DNA from: Pseudomonadota bacterium
GTDB taxonomy: Bacteria; Pseudomonadota; Gammaproteobacteria; Burkholderiales; Burkholderiaceae_B
Direction of reading: 5' to 3'
Assembly (NCBI GenBank): GCA_023389155.1
Contig: JAEWEV010000003.1
Location: 72,763-136,762, forward strand
DNA: 64,000 bases
Positions 51,301 to 60,213 of the stretch are shown piece by piece; the first letter of the stretch is position 1, and each line of letters starts with the position of its first letter. A program made the translations under genes and the position numbers. The notes below the pieces were generated by a model. That model worked only from the letters and a program-made list of their open reading frames with translations, made no database searches and had not been told where the DNA came from.

Positions 51301-51733
51301 GATTCCCCCTTGTTGGTGCGTAAAACGTAGATGCAATAACAATGGACAGGGCAATGCAGACGACCGTAATCGCTGACAGAATCAGGCCTGAAGGCATGAC
51401 CGCGTACGCATCACGACTGTGAATAAACGCATTGAGAATGGCCGCTACGATGCCGATGAAGTTCAGGCCGAAATCGACCCTCTCTGCAGCAAGCACGCTA
51501 CGTCCTCGCGGAATCCACACATGCACCAGATTGATCAGACGCGGAATAATGGCAAAGAACAGGCCAAGCGTGATAAGCCAGGCAGCGCTTTTGCTCCACA
51601 TCATCTCGGCAGTCTGGAAATACACCACGTCGAATATCAATGCCGCAACAAAGAATCCGAAAGGAATAGGATTGAATAACTGATAGATGGAATTAGCCAC
51701 GGATGACTGTTGCCGTCGTGCAAAGGCAGTCAT
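51293..51733 (-). CDS. DUF2231 membrane protein
   Basis: ATG 51733 (MTAFARRQQSSVAN) follows a very strong AGAGGAGG ribosome site and gives 146 aa. Four hydrophobic helices are seen with the DUF2231 N-terminus NPIPFGFFVAALIFDVVYFQT. The role of this family is not established, though members often sit beside exported sugar dehydrogenases or cytochromes. The 8-bp overlap with the PQQ-type lipoprotein suggests that the two work together, perhaps in electron transfer. Confidence 0.8.
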   Translation of the reverse strand: MTAFARRQQSSVANSIYQLFNPIPFGFFVAALIFDVVYFQTAEMMWSKSAAWLITLGLFFAIIPRLINLVHVWIPRGRSVLAAERVDFGLNFIGIVAAILNAFIHSRDAYAVMPSGLILSAITVVCIALSIVIASTFYAPTRGNHV

Positions 51734-51941
51734 AAAACACCTCCTCTGTATATGTAATAGCCGCTTTTGATGGCGTGCCAAAGGTACTCAGGAACAGGCG
51801 CGCTGATACCATTCGATCATACTTGACCAGTTTTATCAATGAGAAGGCTTTCTAATTGGGGAGTGAGCGAAGCCAGTGTGGAGAAACGCCGGCTCAAGCA
51901 TTCGCTTAAGCCGGCTACAGAAAGCAGACTGCACAGGAAGG

Positions 51942-53033
51942 TTACGCGTCAGCCGTAGCAAGCGCAGGATAGTCGATGTAACCCTCTGCCCCACCCCCAT
52001 ACAGTGTGGTCTGGTCCAGATCCGCCAGTGGAGCACCGGTTCTGAGGCGTTCCACCAGGTCTGGGTTGGCGATGAATGGACGGCCGAAGGCGAACAGATC
52101 GGCTTTGCCCTCGGCGAGCCGGGCGTTCGCCAGCTCAAGATCGTAGCCGTTGTTAGCAATATAGGTGTTCCTGAATTTTTGACGTAGAGCGTCAAAATCA
52201 AACGGTGCCACATCGCGCGGGCCGCCCGTTGCACCCTCGACGACGTGCAGATATACCAGTTCCAGCGCGTCAAGTTGTGCCACCAGGTAGTCGAACTGCG
52301 CCTGCGGATCACTGCTGGAAATGTCGTTGGCTGGCGAGACCGGAGAGATGCGGATGCCGGTGCGCTCAGCGCCGACTTCCTTCACCACTGCCGCCGCAAC
52401 CTCCAGCGCCAGTCGCGCGCGATTCTTAATGGAGCCGCCGTAGGCATCGTCACGCACGTTGGCGCTATCCTTGAGAAACTGATCAAGAAGATAACCGTTA
52501 GCGGCATGGATCTCTACGCCATCGAAACCGGCAGCGATCGCGTTGGCTGCGGCCTGACGGAAGTCCTCGACAATACCGGGCAGTTCGTCCAGGCTTAGCG
52601 CACGTGGTTCGGAGACAGGCACGAATTCGTTGCTCACGAACGTCTTTGTCTCGGCACGAATGGCCGAGGGTGCGACCGGTGAAGCGCCATTCTCCTGCAG
52701 TGACACGTGCGATACGCGTCCAACGTGCCATAGCTGCAGAAAGATGCGCCCGTTCTTTTCATGAACCGCATCGGTGACCGCTCGCCAGCCGTCAACCTGC
52801 GCCTGTGTATAAATGCCAGGGGTGTCCTGATAACCCTGGCCTTGCCGGGAAACTTGCGTGGCTTCGGCGATCAGCAAGCCAGCCGATGCGCGCTGGCTAT
52901 AGTAGGTGGAAGCAAGTTCACTGGGTACAAATCCTGCGCGGGCACGGTTACGTGTCAGCGGCGCAAGGACGATCCGGTTTGAGAGTTTCAGTGAGCCCAG
53001 CTCATAGGGGTTGAACAACGATTTCTGAGTCAT
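51942..53033 (-). CDS. Old Yellow Enzyme-family alkene reductase (NemA-like)
   Basis: This 363-aa FMN (beta/alpha)8 protein has the OYE hallmarks: LSNRIVLAPLTRNRA, LQLWHVGRVSH, GFDGVEIHAANGYLLDQFLKDSANVRDDAYGGSIKNRARLALEV (with H-x2-N substrate ligands), and the C-terminal LFAFGRPFIANPDL. It reduces activated alkenes, nitrate esters or quinones with NAD(P)H. A minus-strand TTGACA (53218-53213) with CATCAT 17 bp on is a probable promoter. No regulator gene is adjacent. Confidence 0.92.
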   Translation of the reverse strand: MTQKSLFNPYELGSLKLSNRIVLAPLTRNRARAGFVPSELASTYYSQRASAGLLIAEATQVSRQGQGYQDTPGIYTQAQVDGWRAVTDAVHEKNGRIFLQLWHVGRVSHVSLQENGASPVAPSAIRAETKTFVSNEFVPVSEPRALSLDELPGIVEDFRQAAANAIAAGFDGVEIHAANGYLLDQFLKDSANVRDDAYGGSIKNRARLALEVAAAVVKEVGAERTGIRISPVSPANDISSSDPQAQFDYLVAQLDALELVYLHVVEGATGGPRDVAPFDFDALRQKFRNTYIANNGYDLELANARLAEGKADLFAFGRPFIANPDLVERLRTGAPLADLDQTTLYGGGAEGYIDYPALATADA

Positions 53034-53531
53034 GTTTTCTATTTTCCAATTGGGTTGATGGATTTCTCGAAGGTCTGGTCAACCTGGGTGATGGTGTCTG
53101 CCAGGTCCTCATTCCCTGTCGGGGTGTACCGCAGGGTCGCCGATGAACGGTGATCATCGTCCAGACATCAGGAGAAGTCGTGGCAGTTTATGATGATACC
53201 CATAATCTATTTTGTCAATTATTTGGTTATTACACAAATGCATATAGCCCGCGGTTTATGCCACCATGCCCATCTGGACCTATTTCGTTTGTAATTACTC
53301 GTAATGAGCTCACATGATCAATTCTGCAATCTCCTCCAACACCGAGCAATTCTGCTTCTTTTGCGTCCATAGCACAGCCAATTCTGACTTATCACAAAAT
53401 AACTAATTTATTTCAACGGCTTATTCTTGTTAAGGATATGTAACCCTCCTCTTTTCTTTGTGGATTAACTTGATAATATGAATTGCAGTTTTCCACTTTA
53501 GCTTGCATGGATCAGATTAAAGGAGAAATCA
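53034..53531. other. 498-bp region with divergent promoters
   Basis: It holds the OYE promoter (minus TTGACA at 53213-53218) inside an imperfect AT-rich dyad and the leader of csbD with ribosome site AAAGGAGAAATCA. No gene is recognised. Confidence 0.45.
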
Positions 53532-53738
53532 ATGAACCAGGATATTGCCGAAGGAAAATGGGAACAACTGAAGGGTTCGATCAAGGAAAAATGGGGCGAT
53601 CTCACTGACGACGACATTGCCCAGGTAAACGGCAATGCACAAAGAATGTGCGGCATTTTGCAAGAAAAGTACGGCAGGAACAGGGATGAAGCTGAGCGGG
53701 AAGTCGACGATTTCTGGGCTCTTCAGAATCAACTGTAA
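53532..53738 (+). CDS. CsbD-family stress protein
   Basis: This 68-aa protein shows the CsbD pattern MNQDIAEGKWEQLKGSIKEKWGDLTDDDIAQVNGN and ends KYGRNRDEAEREVDDFWALQNQL. CsbD-like proteins are abundant under general, osmotic or stationary-phase stress and have no known activity. An excellent terminator lies 12 bp after the stop codon. The cluster continues with DUF4142 and DUF1328 genes on the same strand, a grouping common in stress regulons. Confidence 0.9.
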   Translation: MNQDIAEGKWEQLKGSIKEKWGDLTDDDIAQVNGNAQRMCGILQEKYGRNRDEAEREVDDFWALQNQL

Positions 53739-53750
53739 ACTGATATTGAT

Positions 53751-53779
53751 AAGCACCCCGAATCACCCGGGTGCTTTTT
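53751..53779 (+). terminator. Intrinsic terminator after csbD
   Basis: AAGCACCC and GGGTGCTT form an 8-bp stem around a 10-base loop, followed by TTT. Its distal end lies 11 bp before the next ATG, so it may also attenuate the DUF4142 gene. Confidence 0.75.
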
Positions 53780-53790
53780 CGGAGTCTGAT

Positions 53791-54366
53791 ATGCGACGTA
53801 TGCCGATAATGACAATACTATTGTCTGCTTTATTTGTGTTGCCTATTACAACTTCAGCGCAAACAACAAACCCGGATGCAGATATGCATTCGAACATAGA
53901 GGCAAATTCGTCTGGCGGCGATCTGTCAGGTAGCGATGAAACCTTTTTCACCAAGGCCGCCGAAGCGGGTCTGGCGGAAATAGAAGGGGCCAACATGGCT
54001 CAGACAAAAGCATCCACCAGTGAAGTCAAAGAATTCGCCGCCCGGATGATCACAGACCATACAAAAATCAATGAAGAACTCAAAATGCTGGCAACAGAAA
54101 AAGACGTGACCCTGCCCGCTGAACCTTCTCTCATGCAAAAGGCAGAGTTAAAGGCGTTAGGCCTTCTCGATGACAAATTTGATTCAAATTATGTCGATCG
54201 AATGGCGGTGGCAGCTCACGAAGACGCCGTAGAACTGTTTAAAGATACCGTGGATAATAGCGAAGACGCTGATATCAAAGCCTTTGCCCAAAAAACATTG
54301 CCCGCTTTGCAGGAACATCTGAAGATGGCCAAAGCGCTAAATCCGACTGTCAGCAAGACGAAATAG
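53791..54366 (+). CDS. DUF4142 exported protein
   Basis: ATG 53791 (MRRMPIMTILLSALFVLPITTSAQ) has GGAG ahead and gives 191 aa with a Sec signal peptide; the frame opens earlier within csbD but would run through the terminator. The DUF4142 helical domain spans about 50-185: DETFFTKAAEAGLAEIEGANMAQTKAS, EFAARMITDHTKINEELKMLA, DRMAVAAHEDAVELFKDTV, LPALQEHLKMAKAL. It is a periplasmic ferritin-like bundle of unknown role, frequent next to CsbD genes. Confidence 0.87.
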   Translation: MRRMPIMTILLSALFVLPITTSAQTTNPDADMHSNIEANSSGGDLSGSDETFFTKAAEAGLAEIEGANMAQTKASTSEVKEFAARMITDHTKINEELKMLATEKDVTLPAEPSLMQKAELKALGLLDDKFDSNYVDRMAVAAHEDAVELFKDTVDNSEDADIKAFAQKTLPALQEHLKMAKALNPTVSKTK

Positions 54367-54407
54367 ACTGCATCGGCTGACTCCTGTACCTTAAAAGGGA
54401 AGATAAC

Positions 54408-54566
54408 ATGCTTCATTATGCAATCGTATTTCTTATTATCGCAATCATCGCCGCTGTGCTAGGTTTCGGCGGTATCGCCGCCGGCGCGGCCAGCATAGCA
54501 AAAGTGATATTTGTGATTTTTATCATACTGGCAATTGCATCTTTTTTCTTCGGTAGAAACAGATAA
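54408..54566 (+). CDS. DUF1328 (YtjA-like) small membrane protein
   Basis: A 52-aa reading frame starts with MLHYAIVFLIIAII and ends FFFGRNR. Two glycine/alanine-rich hydrophobic helices are separated by GFGGIAAGAASIAK, exactly the DUF1328/UPF0391 pattern and length. The ribosome site AAGGGAAGATAAC precedes the ATG. It lies 42 bp after the DUF4142 gene. It is an inner-membrane stress-associated protein with no proven function. Confidence 0.9.
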   Translation: MLHYAIVFLIIAIIAAVLGFGGIAAGAASIAKVIFVIFIILAIASFFFGRNR

Positions 54567-54810
54567 CTCGCTTACCCCGATGTTTATACGCCAACTTGGT
54601 TTCAGCTTTAGGAAATCCATTGGCACCATAATATCGAAGAAATACAAGCGTGCCTGTGTTTTGGCTTGCATATCGGGCGCTTTTATAGGGACATGCTCAT
54701 GAATATGCAACACGCTCCAATAATTGTTAAAAAGAACAATTGGAGCGCCTGACTGGAACATGTTACGGTCTTTTCTCTACCTTGTGAAAAACTCGAAAAA
54801 GGAGAATATC

Positions 54811-55002
54811 ATGCCATTTCGCAGAAAAAACCGCAGTGTAGATCTATCCAAAAAAGAGGGCCCCGAGTTCGACCATTGGTTAAAGTCGAATATTACCGGG
54901 GGATATAAAGACTGGTATAGAGCAGAACAAATTGATAAGGAAAAATGGTTGGACAAGCTGCGCGCCCAGATACTGGATTCCAAGCCTACACCTCGGTCGT
55001 AA
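54811..55002 (+). CDS. Unrecognised 63-aa charged protein
   Basis: A 63-aa frame starts at ATG 54811 behind a strong AAAAAGGAGAATATC ribosome site. The protein is polar and basic/aromatic (MPFRRKNRSVDLSKKEGP, EFDHWLKSNITGGYKDWYRAEQIDKEKW), with no signal peptide or membrane segment. No family is recognised. An intrinsic terminator (55043-55066) follows, supporting a real transcript. It continues the CsbD/DUF4142/DUF1328 series and may belong to the same stress response. Confidence 0.7.
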   Translation: MPFRRKNRSVDLSKKEGPEFDHWLKSNITGGYKDWYRAEQIDKEKWLDKLRAQILDSKPTPRS

Positions 55003-55042
55003 GCGAAACATGCTTCGCTTTACGCAAAATTTTGTTTGCCTC

Positions 55043-55066
55043 AGCCCGCAGGTACGCGGGCTTTTC
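55043..55066 (+). terminator. Intrinsic terminator after the 63-aa gene
   Basis: AGCCCGC and GCGGGCT form a 7-bp stem around a 6-base loop, then TTTTC. Confidence 0.75.
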
Positions 55067-55094
55067 TGTTGCGAAAAGTCCTGGCCCATCAACG

Positions 55095-55247
55095 CTATTT
55101 TAATTTTCTCAGGCTGTGGATAAGATCCTTGACTTGAAGCATACGCCCGCTGGCTTTCTGATGTTCTCCAGCCTTACGGGCGGACTTGTACTCGCAAAAT
55201 GTCCTTTTCAAAATACGCATGTGAGCGTCTCTGTAATTGTCTCTCAT
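55095..55247 (-). CDS. Unrecognised 50-aa basic protein
   Basis: A 50-aa frame reads leftward from ATG 55247 to TAG 55095. A GGAGAACGCCA ribosome site precedes the ATG, and a TATAAC-like -10 lies inside a CCTATA-GT-TATAGG dyad at 55264-55277. The product is basic and amphipathic (MRDNYRDAHMRILKRTFCEY, KASGRMLQVKDLIHSLRKLK), unlike random translation. It converges with the 63-aa gene. No family recognised; a small nucleic-acid-binding or regulatory protein is only a guess. Confidence 0.55.
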   Translation of the reverse strand: MRDNYRDAHMRILKRTFCEYKSARKAGEHQKASGRMLQVKDLIHSLRKLK

Positions 55248-55526
55248 TGGCGTTCTCCAATGTCCTATAGTTATAGGTGTAACATAAGAGATATACCACT
55301 ACAACCCGTTCCAATTTTTACCTTGATACGGTTGCCGTCACATGGCCGTGTTTACCATTCGGCATAAAAAAATACGTATAAATAAGGAACTTCGCCCTTC
55401 TGCAAATTTCTTACAGGACTTGCGCAGACAAGTGGCAGCGTGCTTTGTCGCAGCGCTTCAAAGCCATGCCGACAGGCACAGTGCGTCCTGAACACGCGCT
55501 GTTACCCACCAACACTGCATTCACCG

Positions 55527-56495
55527 TTACTTGGTCATACCTATGGCTTTAAGCACGGCACCGAAACTCTCGGTAGACTTAGCCATATACTCTCCGTAGT
55601 CCTTGCCGTTGGCGTACGCCACACCAAACCCGCGTTTTTCCATGAAATCGCGGTATTCCTTGCTCTCGTTTACATTCTTGAGCGCGGTTTCGAGTTTATC
55701 GACAACTTCTGGCGGGAGACCCTTGGGACCGGCAATACCGCGCCATGTTCCGGCAGTCCAATCACTACCCGTTGCTTCTTTCAGCGTTGGCACATCCGGA
55801 TACATGGAGGATCGTTTTTTATCCATGATAGCCAGTGACTTGGCCTTGCCTGCGTCGATCATGGCACGCGCTTCGGGTAGCGAGGCCGGGATAATATCCA
55901 CGCCGCCAGCAACCAGTTCGAGCATAGCTGGCGCTGAACCATTTGAAGGAATGAAAGGGACGGAATTGGCTGGCAATCCTGCATCCGTCAGCATGCCTGC
56001 GAGGGCGATATGCCAAATGCCTCCCTGACCGGTGCCGGAAGCTTTGAGCTTGCCCGGGTTGGCCTTGATGGCGTCGAGCAGCGTTTTCATGTCCTTATAT
56101 GGAGACGTCGCATTGACCGTTACTCCTGCAGGGTCTTCATTCATCAATGCAAGCGGTGTGTAATCTGCTGTCGTGATTGTGGTCAGGCCCTGGGGTGCCA
56201 GGAGCGCAATTTCAACAGTGAGCATACCCAAAGTATAACCATCGGGCTTCGCTTTGGAAATCGCCATGTGCCCCACGACACCGTTGCCTCCTGTACGGTT
56301 AACAACGTTGACCGGATTACCCAGTTCCTTTTCCAGCAGTGACGCAATCATGCGGGCGGTTGCATCAGTACCCCCACCCGCACCCCACGGAACAATCATC
56401 GTAATAGGTCTTTCCGGATAAGCCGCTACTGCCAGGCCGGCCCCAAAAGCAAGCGTTACTCCAAGCAAACTAGTAAAAACATGGCGTCTCTTCAT
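55527..56495 (-). CDS. Bug/TctC-family binding protein
   Basis: ATG 56495 (MKRRHVFTSLLGVTLAFGAGLAVA, then AYPERP) follows AGGAGACAAAA and gives 322 aa. Motifs VPWGAGGGTDATARMIASLLEKEL and VNVVNRTGGNGVVGHMAIS are variants of the Bug signature. It lies downstream of a second Bug gene and an amidase on the same strand, with a 283-bp gap containing a TTGCATCC/GGATGCAA dyad (56699-56732). It is probably an independent paralogue with a different ligand. Confidence 0.92.
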   Translation of the reverse strand: MKRRHVFTSLLGVTLAFGAGLAVAAYPERPITMIVPWGAGGGTDATARMIASLLEKELGNPVNVVNRTGGNGVVGHMAISKAKPDGYTLGMLTVEIALLAPQGLTTITTADYTPLALMNEDPAGVTVNATSPYKDMKTLLDAIKANPGKLKASGTGQGGIWHIALAGMLTDAGLPANSVPFIPSNGSAPAMLELVAGGVDIIPASLPEARAMIDAGKAKSLAIMDKKRSSMYPDVPTLKEATGSDWTAGTWRGIAGPKGLPPEVVDKLETALKNVNESKEYRDFMEKRGFGVAYANGKDYGEYMAKSTESFGAVLKAIGMTK

Positions 56496-56778
56496 TTTTG
56501 TCTCCTGAAACAGGCCAATTACAAACAACGGCCTGGATTACTTTATTTTAAAATTGAACAGATGTTTACAGCATTTCAAATGCCAGGCACTAAAAAGCAG
56601 AAACAAACGCCCTGCTAAATTGAATTATTCGCCTAGTGCGACCTCGTCAGTTCACGCCTCTTGCTGGCTAACAGTATTTAAGCACGGTTTTGGTCGGATT
56701 GCATCCTGCTCTTTGACAGAAGCCGGATGCAAAGTTTTCGCAGAGCAAAGCGGTCGGTTTTTTTTGCACTTCGCTCTC

Positions 56779-57774
56779 TCACTCCTGGCGAACCCCTGCT
56801 CGCGCAACAGTTTCTTTCCATTGCTGGTATTCTGCCTCCTGCAATTTGGCCAGTTCGTCAGGCCCTTCTTTCATGACTGTCATACCCAGCCCCTTAAAAA
56901 GCTTTTGTGTGTCCGGGTCAGCCAAGGCACGCTGCGCTGAGGTATGCAATTTGTCAATAATCGGTTTGGGCGTTCCAGCCGGGGCATAGAGCGCGACCCA
57001 CATTTCACTTCGAAAATCAGGGACTTTCTCGCTAATGGCGGGCGTATCTGGAAGCACATCGCTGCGGGCTTCGCTCGATACACCTAGTGCCCGCAATTTT
57101 CCTGCCCGAATGTTCTCCAGAACCGATGACAGGCTTCCAAACACCACGGGCACGCGACCGCCAAGCACATCTGCCATTGCTGGCGCAACTCCTCTATATG
57201 GGATATGTTCCATTTTGGTCCCGATTGCATGCGTCAACATTTCCGGAATGAGATGATTCAATGTGCCCGGCCCCGCTGACGCATATTGGAATTTTCCAGG
57301 ATTCTCTTTAATCAGCTTGAGAAATTCATCCAGATTTTGTGCCGGAAAATCTGGATGGACTGCAAGAACATAAGGAACCGTACCAAGCCCGGTGACGGGT
57401 TCAAAATCCGTAAGAGGATCGAAATTGGCATTTCGAAAGACCCACGGCGTAATCAACTGGTTGCTGTTGGCCGTGACAAAAAGGCTATATCCATCATTTT
57501 TTTCGCGCAGCATGGCCTGATTGCCAATAACTCCCCCTGCACCTGGCTTATTGTTGATCACGATGGGTTGTTCCAGCAATTCTGCCAGCTTGTCCGAAAC
57601 GATTCGAGCAACGATGTCTGTTCCGCCACCTGCTGCGGTCGGGGTTGTTATTGTTATTGGACGAACAGGATAGTCGCTCACGGTGTCGGCCCGAACAGAG
57701 AAGCCACTGCAAAGACCCGCAAGCACGACAACGGCGCCCGCCACCTTTCTAAACGATTTGTTTGCTACCAACAT
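56779..57774 (-). CDS. Bug/TctC-family binding protein overlapping an amidase gene
   Basis: ATG 57774 (MLVANKSFRKVAG) is favoured over the ATG six bases earlier, because GGAG then lies at the right distance; 331 aa. Signal peptide ends near CSGFSVRA-DTVSDYPVRP. Motifs TPTAAGGGTDIVARIVSDKL and INNKPGAGGVIG. It overlaps the end of the amidase gene by 26 bp, so the pair is co-translated. The bound compound may be a carboxylate bearing an amide that the amidase hydrolyses. Confidence 0.92.
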   Translation of the reverse strand: MLVANKSFRKVAGAVVVLAGLCSGFSVRADTVSDYPVRPITITTPTAAGGGTDIVARIVSDKLAELLEQPIVINNKPGAGGVIGNQAMLREKNDGYSLFVTANSNQLITPWVFRNANFDPLTDFEPVTGLGTVPYVLAVHPDFPAQNLDEFLKLIKENPGKFQYASAGPGTLNHLIPEMLTHAIGTKMEHIPYRGVAPAMADVLGGRVPVVFGSLSSVLENIRAGKLRALGVSSEARSDVLPDTPAISEKVPDFRSEMWVALYAPAGTPKPIIDKLHTSAQRALADPDTQKLFKGLGMTVMKEGPDELAKLQEAEYQQWKETVARAGVRQE

Positions 57775-59062
57775 TCTCATCTCCTTTTAAATTCATTTTT
57801 TCTTCAACGATTGCAGCCAGGGCGAGCAATCTGAAGTCCTGGTGCCAGTCGGCAATGAGCTGCACACCGACGGGCAATCCGTTTTTTCCTGAGCTGAGGG
57901 GCAGATGCAGGCATGGCCATCCCAGTACGGACCACATTTTGTTGAACGCCGGCACGCCTGTATGCTCCAGCCCCAGGGGTGCCGTACCTGTCGCGCTGGG
58001 AGTCAAGATCAGATCAGCTCCACGGGTTAGTGCTCGCCATGACCTTCTCAGCTCCTGCTGAATGTCGAGCATCTCCAAGTACAAGCTATCCGGAACAGAA
58101 AAACCTTCGGTCACATTATTTAGTAACGCAGCACTGAGAGCTTTGCCCTTTTTGTCTACGACAGGTGCCAGGTTTCGTGCGAATTCGTACTTCATGATGA
58201 CGCTATGCGCCTGAGCCAGCAGAGCAATCTCCTTTTCAATACTGATATCAAAACAAGTTGCGCCTTCGTCGTTGAACATCTGTTGCGTCTCTCGCAATAC
58301 CGTTAACGCTTCTGACTCCGCCCGTAGACCATCACCCTGCAAGTTAATCGCCACTTTGAGATTGTGCAGTTCGTGCAGGGACGGTTCGAGCTTTTGCGGC
58401 AACAACACATTTGCCATCACTTGCGCATAATTAACCGATGCCGCATGCCAGCCAATCACGTCCAGCGATTCGCTTGTGAGCTTCAGTCCACTTCTGCTTA
58501 CCAGTCCAATGGAAGGTTTAAATCCGACGACACCGCAATACGCGGCGGGACGGATGATTGAGCCGCCGGTTTGCGTACTCAGTGCCAGCGGAACCATGCC
58601 AGCGGCAACCCCTGCTGCCGATCCGCTGGAAGAGCCTCCTGGGGAGTACGCTGTGTTCCAGGGGTTGCGTGTTCGACCTGGGGTGCGAAACGCATACTCT
58701 GCGGTCACGGTTTTGCCAAGGGGTATTGCGCCTGCTGCGCGCAATTGGGCAACGCAGGCCGCATCATACTGGGCTGCAGGTTCGTTGCCGTTTTCTATAC
58801 CGCATTGCGTGGGCAGGCCGCAAACATCAATCACATCCTTGACCCCGAACGGAATCGCTGCCATGGGTCCTGCTATCGCAGTTGCAATATCCCGTTCCAG
58901 TTCATCCCACCGCCTGACTTGAACCCAAGCCCGCACGTCATCCTCTTTTTGGCTGATTTTTTTCATGCTTGTGCGTAGCGCGAAATCCGCCGGTCGTTCG
59001 GATAACACGTGCATGCTGGGAAATGGCTGTGGACAGGATTTGGGAGACTGCATCTGCATCAT
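57749..59062 (-). CDS. Amidase signature-family hydrolase
   Basis: This 437-aa protein has the Ser-cisSer-Lys catalytic triad of the amidase signature: K75 in FGVKDVIDV, cis-Ser at about 143-144 in SPGGSSSGSAAGVAAG, and nucleophile S167 in STQTGGSIIRPAAYCGVVGFKP. It cleaves a carboxamide to acid and ammonia in the cytosol. No GatB/GatC partner is near, and the length is shorter than GatA, so a catabolic role is likely. It is divergent from a LysR regulator. Confidence 0.9.
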   Translation of the reverse strand: MMQMQSPKSCPQPFPSMHVLSERPADFALRTSMKKISQKEDDVRAWVQVRRWDELERDIATAIAGPMAAIPFGVKDVIDVCGLPTQCGIENGNEPAAQYDAACVAQLRAAGAIPLGKTVTAEYAFRTPGRTRNPWNTAYSPGGSSSGSAAGVAAGMVPLALSTQTGGSIIRPAAYCGVVGFKPSIGLVSRSGLKLTSESLDVIGWHAASVNYAQVMANVLLPQKLEPSLHELHNLKVAINLQGDGLRAESEALTVLRETQQMFNDEGATCFDISIEKEIALLAQAHSVIMKYEFARNLAPVVDKKGKALSAALLNNVTEGFSVPDSLYLEMLDIQQELRRSWRALTRGADLILTPSATGTAPLGLEHTGVPAFNKMWSVLGWPCLHLPLSSGKNGLPVGVQLIADWHQDFRLLALAAIVEEKMNLKGDENVGSKQIV

Positions 59063-59126
59063 CTTTGTTTCTCTCTACTTTCGAATAATCGGGGTTGGCA
59101 ACATCTGCTTTGACTATTGATGCATA

Positions 59127-59144
59127 AATGGTAGAGTAACCATT
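59127..59144. promoter_or_regulatory. Dyad between amidase operon and lysR
   Basis: AATGGT-N6-ACCATT is a perfect 18-bp dyad midway between the divergent genes. It is a candidate LysR-type operator. Confidence 0.5.
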
Positions 59145-59178
59145 GATACCCAGTCCAATACTATTTTTGGTTCAATTG

Positions 59179-60099
59179 ATGATAATTTCGGAAATAATAA
59201 AACTCGATGGCCGTCTGCTTGTCTCCTTTTGTGTGCTGGCTGAAGAGCTGCACTTTGGAAAGGCGGCAAGTCGCCTCTCGGTCAGCCAGCCGCCGCTTAG
59301 TCGCCAGATAAAACAACTGGAGGAATGGGTTGGCACGCCTCTGTTCTTACGGTCGACCCGCAGCGTATCTCTGACTGCTGCCGGCGCCGTGATGTACGAA
59401 CAGGCGCGTCGGATTTGTGCCGATATGGAATATATGTTGCAGACTGCTCGACAGATCGGGCGTGGCAGCACGGGTTCGCTGTCGATCGGCATTACACCAA
59501 GTGCCGCGAACTCACCGTTGGTCGAGTCCCTTCACGCGTTTCGTCGGGCTCATCCAGGCATACAACTGGATCTGCGGGAGATGGACTCGATCCGCATGAC
59601 AGACGCCCTGCTGAGCCGAGAACTGGATATCGCGCTCATGCGTCCGATCGTAAAAAGCGACAAAATACAAACTACGACGGTCTACGAAGAGCCAATTGGA
59701 TTAGTAACAAGAACAGATCATGTTATTAGTGGCAAGACAGTCAGACTGAGTGATATCGTACGGCATCCTCTGGTCGGGTACGACGAGTCGGTATCCCCCT
59801 ATTTTGCAGCGATGCTTGCCGAGATATTTGCCGGCAGCGGCGTACCACCCAATATCGTGCAAAAGAGTCGCCTGCCTTCGATACTCACTTTGGTAGAAGC
59901 TGGCGTGGGGCTGGCAATTGTGCCTCATTCCATGGCGCGATCACGAGCAGATATCCTGACGTGGATTCCAATCGCGGACAATAATATGCACCTTGCAAAA
60001 ATTGTTCTCGCAGTCGAGCGCTCGACGTCAAACCCCGTCATTCATCAATTTGTCGGATCTTTATTGCAGAAACGACAGCGATGTCACACATGGCCGTAA
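59179..60099 (+). CDS. LysR-family transcriptional regulator
   Basis: ATG 59179 (MIISEIIKLDGRLLVSF) gives 306 aa; the earlier in-frame start at 59143 would overlap the dyad. The HTH is at about 12-60 (SFCVLAEELHFGKAASRLSVSQPPLSRQIKQLEE), and the effector domain opens with LSIGITPSAANSPLV. It diverges from the amidase-Bug operon and is its probable regulator. Confidence 0.89.
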   Translation: MIISEIIKLDGRLLVSFCVLAEELHFGKAASRLSVSQPPLSRQIKQLEEWVGTPLFLRSTRSVSLTAAGAVMYEQARRICADMEYMLQTARQIGRGSTGSLSIGITPSAANSPLVESLHAFRRAHPGIQLDLREMDSIRMTDALLSRELDIALMRPIVKSDKIQTTTVYEEPIGLVTRTDHVISGKTVRLSDIVRHPLVGYDESVSPYFAAMLAEIFAGSGVPPNIVQKSRLPSILTLVEAGVGLAIVPHSMARSRADILTWIPIADNNMHLAKIVLAVERSTSNPVIHQFVGSLLQKRQRCHTWP

Positions 60100-60213
60100 G
60101 AATTTTAATTTTGATACGGCGCCGCTCAACAGTTATTTTGAACAGCAGGCATAACTGGATATACGTTGACGGGCGACAGCCGGAGCCATAAAACCCGACC
60201 ATGATTGCATCAT

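Noticed and set aside
55116..55367. 83-aa plus-strand frame after the 63-aa gene
   Set aside because: No ribosome site, and it lies opposite the better supported 50-aa gene.
56699..56732. TTGCATCC/GGATGCAA dyad between two Bug genes as a terminator
   Set aside because: The 18-base loop and absence of a T tract on the minus strand make termination unlikely; it was left as an unexplained repeat.
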